Positions 35,458-43,747 of a DNA stretch of 64,000 bases are shown here, piece after piece. The stretch is from positions 106,280-170,279 of the forward strand of contig NZ_JASHIE010000017.1 in NCBI RefSeq assembly GCF_030056655.1, written 5' to 3'. Numbering within the stretch: the stretch's first letter is position 1; each line of letters opens with the position of its first letter. The DNA comes from Flectobacillus rivi (lineage in GTDB: Bacteria > Bacteroidota > Bacteroidia > Cytophagales > Spirosomataceae). The position numbers were made by a program, and so were the translations under genes. A model generated the notes under the pieces. That model ran no database searches. It saw only the letters and a program-made list of their open reading frames with translations, and was not told where the DNA came from.

Positions 35458-36015
35458 ATGGCTGAGATAGCCTTGGTAGGAAATTGTAAAACTACTATAA
35501 CAATGGATGGAATTACATATATCGAAAACTTTGTAAATAATCCTAGCGAGTTGTATGATAAATTAGTCACAACTGTCAAATGGGATGAGCGTATGTCTGC
35601 TCGAAAAACGGCAAGTTTTGGGAAAGCCTATAATTATTCACAAATTGAATATCCTTATCAAGCGTTTTTGCCTGAACTATCTGAAATATTAACCCAATTA
35701 GCGCCAATTATCGGCTTTATCCCCAATAATTGCTTACTCAATTATTATGTAGATGGCAAATCAAAAATGGGATATCATTCAGATCAAACGGATATATTGG
35801 AACCCAATACTGGCATTGCGATCGTTTCGATTGGAGAAGCTCGAGTTCTAAAATTCAGAAATATTGAATTTCCTGACCAATTTCTAAGCTATGAATTGAC
35901 TTCAGGAAGTTTGGTATATATGACTCAAGAAATACAAAAATATTGGCAACATTCTATTCCAAAGTCAGATACCGAAAATGGCAGAATAAGCTTAGCTTTC
36001 AGACAAATACGATAA
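35458..36015 (+). CDS. AlkB-like 2-oxoglutarate/Fe(II) dioxygenase
   Basis: A 185-residue protein. Conserved core: NNCLLNYYVDGKSKMGYHSDQTD (iron ligands His and Asp in HSD), IVSIGEARVLKFRN, SGSLVYMTQEIQKYWQHSIPK (distal His ligand), and RISLAFRQIR (2-oxoglutarate-binding Arg). Family members repair alkylated bases or modify RNA or proteins; which of these applies is not visible. A second in-frame ATG 14 codons in (MDGITYIENFV) is also possible as the start, since AlkB-like proteins usually begin near that point. The gene stands 91 bp after the DUF4262 gene. Confidence 0.86.
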   Translation: MAEIALVGNCKTTITMDGITYIENFVNNPSELYDKLVTTVKWDERMSARKTASFGKAYNYSQIEYPYQAFLPELSEILTQLAPIIGFIPNNCLLNYYVDGKSKMGYHSDQTDILEPNTGIAIVSIGEARVLKFRNIEFPDQFLSYELTSGSLVYMTQEIQKYWQHSIPKSDTENGRISLAFRQIR

Positions 36016-36118
36016 AAGTAAAGACAGATAGAGGTGAATTAACTTTATAAGAATGTAACAAGTCAACAATGATGTTTTCTCTTTTAAAGTCTGTGTGTAA
36101 TAGTTTAATTTCTAGAAA

Positions 36119-36823
36119 ATGCTTCAATCAGCACAAATACCAACGCATATTTCAGCCTACAAAAGACAAATGGGGGCAGAGTACGAAAAACTACATCCAG
36201 AAATCCAAAAACGTTTTGATTTTTCTACCTCCAATAACATCGCGTTTATTGGGAGAGGAGTTATGGAGCATATTTGGAATGGAAACAAACTTGCCGTTTT
36301 TGTATTAAAACTCTTATCCAAAAGCAATATTCTTTTTCCTAGAACGGGTCAAAATATCTCTTACGAAATACATAATTATCCCTACATTGATGATTTTGGA
36401 AGAGAAGTACATTCAATGAATAGAGTGTTTTATTTTACAGATGAAGAGCAACGTTTCGATGGAACTGCTACCTATAGCGAGTCCAAACAGCAAATAGTAG
36501 AGTATTTGGGACTCGACCACCGTATGATTTTTGAAATGGGACTAAAGGCTGAAAATGGAGCAATCAGATTTACTTCTGGCAGACAGTTTGCTTTTCTGGG
36601 AAAATTGAAAATTCCAGTCCCGAGTCTGATAAGAGGAGATATAGAGCTTTTGGAATGGTATGATGATGAAAAGCAAAAATTCTATTTAGATTTGAAGGTA
36701 ACAAGTAAATTATTAGGTCCTCTTTTTGGCTTTACAGGGTGGTTTGATGCCGAATACTTGGTATTTAAAGAACCTACAATACCTCAAAAATTTAAACCGA
36801 TTAGAAAGGAAAACCGAGAATAA
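36119..36823 (+). CDS. DUF4166 domain protein
   Basis: A 234-residue protein. The family wording is clear: MGAEYEKLHPEIQKRFDFSTSN, GRGVMEHIWNGNK, NYPYIDDFGREVHSMNRVFYF, FMGLKAENGA-like EMGLKAENGAIRFTS, and a final LFGFTGWFDAEYL. DUF4166 is otherwise seen fused to saccharopine-dehydrogenase-like enzymes or standing alone; its function is unknown. The gene is the last of the run of small cytoplasmic genes before the M24 peptidase. Confidence 0.8.
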   Translation: MLQSAQIPTHISAYKRQMGAEYEKLHPEIQKRFDFSTSNNIAFIGRGVMEHIWNGNKLAVFVLKLLSKSNILFPRTGQNISYEIHNYPYIDDFGREVHSMNRVFYFTDEEQRFDGTATYSESKQQIVEYLGLDHRMIFEMGLKAENGAIRFTSGRQFAFLGKLKIPVPSLIRGDIELLEWYDDEKQKFYLDLKVTSKLLGPLFGFTGWFDAEYLVFKEPTIPQKFKPIRKENRE

Positions 36824-36962
36824 GCAACACTTTATTTAGTAGATAAACACAACTACCTTCTACTCCTATTTTCAAAACTCATGATTCTGGTTTAGATTTA
36901 GGGAAAATTCACACTATCAACAAATTGTGGTGTTTTTCACCCTCACTTACTTCAAAACTATC

Positions 36963-38318
36963 ATGAGAAAAATTGTCCTATTACTGGCAATACTGCTTGG
37001 TATTGCTCCTGCCTTTTCCCAAGAAGTTCCTAAAATTTTACCGCTGAAAGAACGTGCTGTATTACAAGATGAATTGCTTGATGAACGTTTTAAAAGCGTA
37101 TTGCCTAATCTGATGCGCAAAAATGGAATTGATATGTGGGTCATCATTGCCAGAGAATACAACGAAGATCCTGTTATCAAAACCATGTTGCCATCCACTT
37201 GGCTCAATGCTCGTCGCCGTACAATTTTGGTTATTTATGACAAAGGCGAATCACAAGGTCTTGAGGCTTTGGCTGTGGCTCGTTACAATGTAGGCACCAT
37301 TTTTAAATCGGCTTGGCAACCCGAAAAAGAAGCGAATCAATGGAAACGCCTTATTCAAATCATCGAAGAAAGAAAGCCTAAGAAAATCGCATTGGACGTG
37401 TCAGAGCAATACGCACATGCCGATGGTTTGAGCCATTCGGAACATGAAGCTTTGATGAGCAATATGCCTGCTGAATACAAAAATAAAGTCACTTCTGCCG
37501 AACGCCTCTGTGTAGGCTGGCTCGAAACTCGTACGCCGCGCGAAATTGCTTTATACGAAATGTTAGACAGAATCACTCATCAAATCATTGCAGAGGCATT
37601 TTCTGAAAAAGTTATTATCCCTGGCGTTACTACCACCGACGATGTGGTGTGGTATTTGCGTGAGCGAGTGGCAGACTTGAAGCTTGATACATGGTTTCAC
37701 CCAACGGTAGACATTCAACGCCCCGACCCAGACAAAGTCAACTGGCCGTATGACCGTCGCCCCGACGTGGAGGTGATTATGCCGGGTGATTTATTGCATT
37801 GTGATTTTGGGATTACGTATTTGCGTCTTAATACCGATGTTCAAGAAATGGCGTATGTGTTGCGTCCAGACGAAAAACAAGTACCCGATTATTTGAACAA
37901 AGCGTTTTCAGCTGGCAATAGACTACAGGATATCATGACTGGCTTTTTTAAGGTGGGAATGACAGGGAACCAAATCTTGGCATTATCCTTACGCAAAGCC
38001 GAACAAGATGGTGTGGTTGCTCAGATTTATTCGCACCCAGTGGGGTATCATGGACACGCAGCTGGTCCTGCCATTGGTATGTGGGATATGCAGGGTGGTG
38101 TGCCTGGCACGGGAGAGTACTCCATTAATGAGAATACAGCCTATGCTGTCGAACTAAATGCCAAGGTAAAAATACCTGAATGGGGTAATAAAGAGGTACG
38201 TGTAATGTTAGAAGAACAGGGACTTTTTATCAATGGAAAAGTACACTATATCGATGGACGACAGAAAACCTTACTGACCATTCCGAGGAGGCAAAAAGTA
38301 GAACATTTAGGGCAGTAA
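36963..38318 (+). CDS. Exported M24-family metallopeptidase (Xaa-Pro aminopeptidase-like)
   Basis: About 451 residues from the ATG at 36963, which begins a signal peptide (MRKIVLLLAILLGIAPAFSQ). The N-terminal creatinase-like domain (about 20-185) is followed by the pita-bread catalytic domain with LLHCDFGITYLRLNTDVQE (Asp ligands), SHPVGYHGHAAGPAIGM (His ligand region) and YAVELNAKVKIPEWGNKEVRVMLEEQGLF (Glu ligands). It should remove N-terminal residues preceding proline from peptides in the periplasm. One gene; no peptide transporter beside it. Confidence 0.9.
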   Translation: MRKIVLLLAILLGIAPAFSQEVPKILPLKERAVLQDELLDERFKSVLPNLMRKNGIDMWVIIAREYNEDPVIKTMLPSTWLNARRRTILVIYDKGESQGLEALAVARYNVGTIFKSAWQPEKEANQWKRLIQIIEERKPKKIALDVSEQYAHADGLSHSEHEALMSNMPAEYKNKVTSAERLCVGWLETRTPREIALYEMLDRITHQIIAEAFSEKVIIPGVTTTDDVVWYLRERVADLKLDTWFHPTVDIQRPDPDKVNWPYDRRPDVEVIMPGDLLHCDFGITYLRLNTDVQEMAYVLRPDEKQVPDYLNKAFSAGNRLQDIMTGFFKVGMTGNQILALSLRKAEQDGVVAQIYSHPVGYHGHAAGPAIGMWDMQGGVPGTGEYSINENTAYAVELNAKVKIPEWGNKEVRVMLEEQGLFINGKVHYIDGRQKTLLTIPRRQKVEHLGQ

Positions 38319-38571
38319 TGTATAAGAAATAGGGCTTAGAAATAATTTTTTAAGCCCTATTTTATGATAAAAAATGAATCTTATTAAAAGGCGTTCGTAT
38401 TCTATTTTATTTTTAATGTTTTATTTTGCTCATATAATTGGTTTATTCTTCGTTAAAAAAGGTGAAAAAATAAAAATGAAGAATTTTGACTGCTTAATAA
38501 TGCTTGTGTTTTCGGAAAAACTCTGTAACTTACTTTTGATTCCGAGTTTACAATACTCTAAGTACTAACTG

Positions 38572-40512
38572 ATGTTTTTACGATTAATACTGATAACCGT
38601 CTTTTTAAATCCATACTTAATTTTTTCACAACAAAAAAAGCTAGATAGCTTACTTTTGGTGTGGAAAAGGGATTCTGTTCGTATTACTCAAGCACCAGAT
38701 TCAAATGCTGTTAAATTACTAAATTCGATAGGCTATGAATACATGCAAAGAGCATCAGCAAATACGATAAAACTCTCAAATACTGCCTTTATTCTTGCTG
38801 AAAAAATCAAATATGATAAAGGGCAAACAACGGCTCTTGCCAATCTTGCTCGATATTATTATGTCAAATGTGATTATGAACTTTCGTTAAGATATCTTCT
38901 AAAATCTTCAGCCATCAGTGACTACATTCATGATTTGGATGGTAAAGCTAGTATGACTAATCTTCTGGCGCTTATTTATCTTGCTCAAAAGAAATATATT
39001 CCAGCAAAAAAAGAACTATACACCGCTATTAGTCTGAATAAAAAGCTCAATAATACCCAACGGTTAGCAGCAAACTACTTCAATTTAGCTCTGGCAAGTA
39101 AAGAACTCAAGCAGTCAGATAGTACTTATTACTATATTCAGTTATCCAAAAAACTTGCTATCAAAAATAATGATGAGCATCTTATTGCGATGAGTAACAA
39201 TCGTTTAGGGGAGTTCTATTGTTCGAAAGGTCGTTCAGAGGAAGCTGTTTTTTATTATACGTCTGTCATTAAGAATCCAAAGTATCAGAATGATTGGGAG
39301 AATAGCTTTGCCTACACAGGTTTAGCCAAATGTTTTTACTCAAAAAAGAAGTACAACGATGCCGTTTCGTATGCCCATAAAGGTTTAGAACTGGCCCAAA
39401 AAACCAATACGCTTTGGGATATCCACATGGCGCTTAAGGTACTTCATGAAGCTTATCACGCTGCAGGAAAAGATGCATTAGCCTACAGATATCAAACGTT
39501 AGAAAAACAGTATAGTGATAGTCTTTCTAACGAAAAAACAGAAATAGAGTTAACGAGCTTATCCCTCAAGCGTAAGCAGGCCGAAAATGATGCTCTGATG
39601 CGTAAAAATCAGGTAGTACAGCAAAAGGCCGCTAATAGCCAAATGCTGATGATATTAATCGCTTCGGTTTCGGCATCTTTATTTATTATTTTAGGATTAA
39701 ATATTTGGAATACGCGTAAAAAACAGCGCTTATACAATGATATTCAGGAAAAATCTGAACAGATTTTAGCCCAAAGCCACTTGATTGAAAAACAGAATGC
39801 AGAGCTTTTGGAGTCAAATAGAACAAAAAATAAGCTTTTTTCGATTATAGGTCATGATTTGCGCTCGCCTTTTGCTACCATTTTAGCAAGTTTTAGAATG
39901 TTTAAAACAGGCTATTTGGGTGAAGCTGAAAAGGAAATGATTTTAGATAAAATCTATGAACAGGTAAGTGCCACCTCCGAAATGATAGACCATTTGCTGA
40001 CTTGGGCAAATAGTCAAAAAGAAGGTCTAAAAACCCAAAAGCAAGAGTTCTGTTTGAGTCAAAAAATGGAACAGATTATAGAGGTGTTTAGTAATACTGC
40101 CGAAAACAAACAAATCTTGCTTACACACGAGTATACTGAGCCTGTATATATTTATGCCGACCCAGACCAAGTACATATCCTTTTTCAGAATCTTGTAGCC
40201 AATGCCATCAAATTTACCAAAGCCGAAGGTACTGTCACTATTACTTATCAACAAAGTTCGAGTGCGATTGTGGTTTCTGTAAAAGATAATGGAATTGGAA
40301 TGTCACCAGAAAAACTCTCACAATTATTTACGATGACAGGTAAAGGGATATCAACGTATGGAACCAAATATGAAAAGGGGCTAGGGATAGGTTTAAGTCT
40401 TGTCAAACAGTTTGCTGATCTTAATGGTGCTAGTATTTCGGTAAAAAGTGAGGAAAATATCGGTACAGAATTTACCATCTCTTTTCCCAATCCATCTTCA
40501 CATCAGGCATAA
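38572..40512 (+). CDS. TPR-containing sensor histidine kinase
   Basis: A 646-residue protein with an N-terminal signal. TPR-like repeats fill about 40-300 (TALANLARYYYVKCDYELSLRYLLKSS, AKKELYTAISLNKKLNN, NRLGEFYCSKGRSEEAVFYY). A membrane helix lies at about 358-378, then a coiled-coil-like linker. The kinase core has H-box SIIGHDLRSPF (His428), N-box LFQNLVANAIKFT, G1 VKDNGIGMS and G2 YEKGLGIGLSL. The TPR domain should be periplasmic and sense a protein or peptide. No response regulator is adjacent on either side, so its partner is elsewhere. The upstream gene is a peptidase. Confidence 0.92.
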   Translation: MFLRLILITVFLNPYLIFSQQKKLDSLLLVWKRDSVRITQAPDSNAVKLLNSIGYEYMQRASANTIKLSNTAFILAEKIKYDKGQTTALANLARYYYVKCDYELSLRYLLKSSAISDYIHDLDGKASMTNLLALIYLAQKKYIPAKKELYTAISLNKKLNNTQRLAANYFNLALASKELKQSDSTYYYIQLSKKLAIKNNDEHLIAMSNNRLGEFYCSKGRSEEAVFYYTSVIKNPKYQNDWENSFAYTGLAKCFYSKKKYNDAVSYAHKGLELAQKTNTLWDIHMALKVLHEAYHAAGKDALAYRYQTLEKQYSDSLSNEKTEIELTSLSLKRKQAENDALMRKNQVVQQKAANSQMLMILIASVSASLFIILGLNIWNTRKKQRLYNDIQEKSEQILAQSHLIEKQNAELLESNRTKNKLFSIIGHDLRSPFATILASFRMFKTGYLGEAEKEMILDKIYEQVSATSEMIDHLLTWANSQKEGLKTQKQEFCLSQKMEQIIEVFSNTAENKQILLTHEYTEPVYIYADPDQVHILFQNLVANAIKFTKAEGTVTITYQQSSSAIVVSVKDNGIGMSPEKLSQLFTMTGKGISTYGTKYEKGLGIGLSLVKQFADLNGASISVKSEENIGTEFTISFPNPSSHQA

Positions 40513-40627
40513 AAGTATTGAGTAAAAGAAAAGCTTAATTGTCTTTGTATGAACAAACCTGAAATCTATTTAGAATTGCCGAATGGCTGATTCTGAGGAT
40601 TATAGCTTTATTCAAACAAGATAAATT

Positions 40628-43609
40628 ATGCCAATGTCTTCCTCTCTATTACCTAAAAAGTCACTTTTAGGCTTTTTACTGCTATGTTTTGTTTTGCCAA
40701 TTTGGGGACAAAACACACGAGCCAAATACAATTTTAACCCTTCTTGGAAACTTTTTGTGGGAGACGCCAAAGGTGCAGAAGCGCCTGATTTCAACGATAC
40801 AGATTGGAAAGCCGTCACACTGCCACACGCTTGGAATGAGGATGCCGCCTTTAAGGTTTCTATCGATCAGCACCCTACAGGTATTGCTTGGTATCGCAAA
40901 CATTTTGTTTTACCCAAAAACACACAAGGCAAAAAAATCTTTATCGAATTTGAGGGCGTTCGCCAAGCTGGCGAAGTGTATCTCAATGGTCAGTATGTCG
41001 GTATCCATGAAAATGGCATTATGGCTTTTGGTTTTGACATAAGCCCGTGGATCAAATACGATGGCGAAAATGTGATTGCTGTTCGAACGGACAACGCTTG
41101 GGATTATCGTGAAAAAGCTACAAACTCTCGTTATCAGTGGAGCGACAAGAATTTTAATGCAAACTATGGTGGTTTGTCCAAAAATGTCTGGTTACATATT
41201 ACCGACAAATTGTACCAAACTTTGCCCTTATATTCCTTTTTACAAACTTCTGGAACCTATGTTTATGCTAAAAACTTCGACATCAAAGGTAAAAAGGCCA
41301 CAGTGGTAGTAGAATCAGAAGTGAAAAACGAATTTTCTGAGCCTAAAACAGTTTCATTAGAAGTCGAGATAAAGGATTTAGACGGAAAAATCGTAAAAAC
41401 TTTTACAGGAAATCCCCAGACTCTTCAACCTACCGAAACAAAAACTTTATCTGCAAATGCACCATTAAGCGACCTACACTTTTGGAGTTGGGGCTACGGG
41501 TACTTGTACACCGTAACAAGTCGTTTGAAAGTAAATGGGAAAATCGTAGATGAGCTGCCTACCAAAACAGGCTTTCGTAAGGTCGAATACAAAGATGGAA
41601 TGGTGTACCTCAACGACCGAGTACTCATGATGAAAGGGTACGCCCAACGAACTAGCAACGAATGGCCAGCCTTGGGCTTGTCGGTACCGCCTTGGTTGAG
41701 CGACTACAGCAATGGCTTGATGGTGGAAAGTAACGCCAATTTGGTAAGATGGATGCACATTACACCTTGGAAACAGGATATAGAATCCTGCGATAGAGTT
41801 GGCTTGATTCAGGCAATGCCAGCAGGCGATGCCGAAAAAGACGTGGAAGGTATACGCTGGACACAACGCACACAGGTGATGCGCGATGCCATTATTTATA
41901 ATCGTAATGCGCCGAGTATCTTTTTCTATGAATCTGGTAACGAATCTATTTCCGAGAATCATATCGCTGAAATGAAAGCCTTGAAAACGCAATACGACTC
42001 ATTTGGGGGGCGTGCCATAGGATCAAGGGAGATGCTTGATAGTAAAATTTCGGAATATGGGGGCGAAATGTTGTATATCAACAAAAGTGCCCATATTCCG
42101 ATGTGGTCGATGGAATATTCTCGTGATGAAGGATTACGAAAATATTGGGATGAATTTACGCCTCCTTTTCACAAAGATGGTGATGGCCCTTTGTATAAGG
42201 GTGCTTCAGCGCGTGAATACAACCGTAACCAAGATACCCACGCGATCGAAGACGTAATGCGCTGGTATGATTACTGGAGAGAAAGACCTGGCACAGGTAA
42301 AAGAGTGAGTTCGGGTGGCGTGAATATCATTTTTTCAGATTCAAATACCCATTTTAGAGGCGCCGAAAATTATCGTAGAAGTGGCGAAGTAGATGCGCTA
42401 CGAGTTGAGAAAGATGGTTTTTATGCCCATCAAGTAATGTGGGATGGTTGGGTCGATACCGAGAAATTTCGAGTACATATTATTGGTCATTGGAATTACC
42501 AGACTGGCACTGTAAAAGATATCAATGTGGTGGCATCGGGTGAAAAAACAGAACTATTTGTCAACGGTAAATCACAAGGCTTTGGTGTTCGTAGCAGTAA
42601 TTTCTTATTTACTTTCAAGAATATTACTTGGCAAGCTGGAAGCATCAAAGCAGTAACTTACGATGCTAAAGGCAAAGTTTTGGCACAAGACGAAATCAAA
42701 ACTGCTGGAGTGCCAGTAGCACTTCGTTTGACAAGTCGTGGCAACCCGACAGGTTTTCGTGCTGATGGCGCAGATGTAATTCTGGCTCAAGTAGAAGTTG
42801 TAGACAAAGATGGAAATCGCTGCCCAACGGCTTTAAATATGGTTCATTTTACTTTGACTGGCGAAGCCGAATGGCGTGGAGGAATTGCTCAAGGACCAGA
42901 TAACTATATTTTAGCCAAAAGTCTACCTGTAGAATGTGGTGTCAATCGGGTATTAATTCGCTCGACCACAAAAGCAGGGAAAGTTCAACTTACCGCAAAT
43001 GCCGAAGGATTAAAAAGTGCTGAGTTGAATTTTGAAACGACTCCCGTAAAAATCAATGCAGGCTTGAATGAACAATGGCCTTCTGATGGGTTAAAACCAT
43101 TGTTGACAAGAGGCGAAACACCACAGAGTCCTTCTTTTACAGCTACTCGAAAATCGCTTGAGATTGCCGATATTGTAGCTGGCGCTAATCAAGAAAAAGC
43201 CCAAGCAAGTATCGATGATAACGAGTTGAGCGATTGGATCAATGATGGAAAAATCAATACAGCTTGGATAAAATATACACTTAAAGCTCCTTCGACACTC
43301 GATGAGGTAAATATTAAACTCAATAACTTCCGAACCAAAGTGTATCCGCTCCGTATTTTGGTTGATGACAAAATTGTGTTTGAGGGAAATACCGAAAAGT
43401 CATTAGGTTATTTCAAAGCGCTTTGCAAGCCAACCAAAGGAAAAGTCATTACGATTCAATTAATGAATGAAAATTCTGGAAAAGACGATTCACAAATTGG
43501 CGTAGAAATGGGTGGTAAAAAACTCGACGATGGTATTGCCAGAAACGATGCCAATGCTAAAGGGAATTTGAGTATTATAGAAGTAGAGTTTATCGAAAAA
43601 GTTAAATAA
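40628..43609 (+). CDS. Glycoside hydrolase family 2 enzyme (beta-galactosidase-like)
   Basis: A 993-residue exported protein with a signal peptide (about 1-27). The order is GH2 sugar-binding jelly roll (about 30-195; TLPHAWNED, TGIAWYRKHF, EVYLNGQYVG), immunoglobulin-like domain (about 200-305), TIM barrel (about 310-600) with acid/base Glu439 in YESGNES and candidate nucleophile Glu496 in WSMEYSRDEG. DUF4982-type and Ig-like C-terminal domains follow, then a discoidin-like domain near 860-990. The final Lys-rich C-terminus has no type IX sorting signal that I can see. It probably cleaves plant or algal galactosides. Confidence 0.9.
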   Translation: MPMSSSLLPKKSLLGFLLLCFVLPIWGQNTRAKYNFNPSWKLFVGDAKGAEAPDFNDTDWKAVTLPHAWNEDAAFKVSIDQHPTGIAWYRKHFVLPKNTQGKKIFIEFEGVRQAGEVYLNGQYVGIHENGIMAFGFDISPWIKYDGENVIAVRTDNAWDYREKATNSRYQWSDKNFNANYGGLSKNVWLHITDKLYQTLPLYSFLQTSGTYVYAKNFDIKGKKATVVVESEVKNEFSEPKTVSLEVEIKDLDGKIVKTFTGNPQTLQPTETKTLSANAPLSDLHFWSWGYGYLYTVTSRLKVNGKIVDELPTKTGFRKVEYKDGMVYLNDRVLMMKGYAQRTSNEWPALGLSVPPWLSDYSNGLMVESNANLVRWMHITPWKQDIESCDRVGLIQAMPAGDAEKDVEGIRWTQRTQVMRDAIIYNRNAPSIFFYESGNESISENHIAEMKALKTQYDSFGGRAIGSREMLDSKISEYGGEMLYINKSAHIPMWSMEYSRDEGLRKYWDEFTPPFHKDGDGPLYKGASAREYNRNQDTHAIEDVMRWYDYWRERPGTGKRVSSGGVNIIFSDSNTHFRGAENYRRSGEVDALRVEKDGFYAHQVMWDGWVDTEKFRVHIIGHWNYQTGTVKDINVVASGEKTELFVNGKSQGFGVRSSNFLFTFKNITWQAGSIKAVTYDAKGKVLAQDEIKTAGVPVALRLTSRGNPTGFRADGADVILAQVEVVDKDGNRCPTALNMVHFTLTGEAEWRGGIAQGPDNYILAKSLPVECGVNRVLIRSTTKAGKVQLTANAEGLKSAELNFETTPVKINAGLNEQWPSDGLKPLLTRGETPQSPSFTATRKSLEIADIVAGANQEKAQASIDDNELSDWINDGKINTAWIKYTLKAPSTLDEVNIKLNNFRTKVYPLRILVDDKIVFEGNTEKSLGYFKALCKPTKGKVITIQLMNENSGKDDSQIGVEMGGKKLDDGIARNDANAKGNLSIIEVEFIEKVK

Positions 43610-43619
43610 TAATAGGGCT

Positions 43620-43733
43620 GTACAAAGGATTTGTCTGATTGCGGAGTTGGGTAAATTGAGCTAGTTTAAATCTAATCTCAAAAATCCCAACTCCGCAATC
43701 AGAAATACGATATAACAATTAAATCCTTCGTAC
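43620..43733. repeat. Nested inverted-repeat element of 114 bp
   Basis: The inner arms TCTGATTGCGGAGTTGGG (43634-43651) and its exact complement (43686-43703) enclose a 34-nt loop. The outer arms GTACAAAGGATTT (43620-43632) and AAATCCTTCGTAC (43721-43733) match with one mismatch. It sits between converging genes ending at 43609 and 43748. Confidence 0.8.
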
Positions 43734-43747
43734 ACCATTTATTACTT

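Noticed and set aside
38374..38568. Possible 64-residue membrane peptide before the histidine kinase
   Set aside because: Short, AT-driven, no family likeness; although it ends three bases before the kinase ATG, it looks like leader sequence rather than a gene.
41474..41992. 172-residue minus-strand frame inside the GH2 gene
   Set aside because: Antisense to the catalytic domain of GH2; no recognisable motifs.
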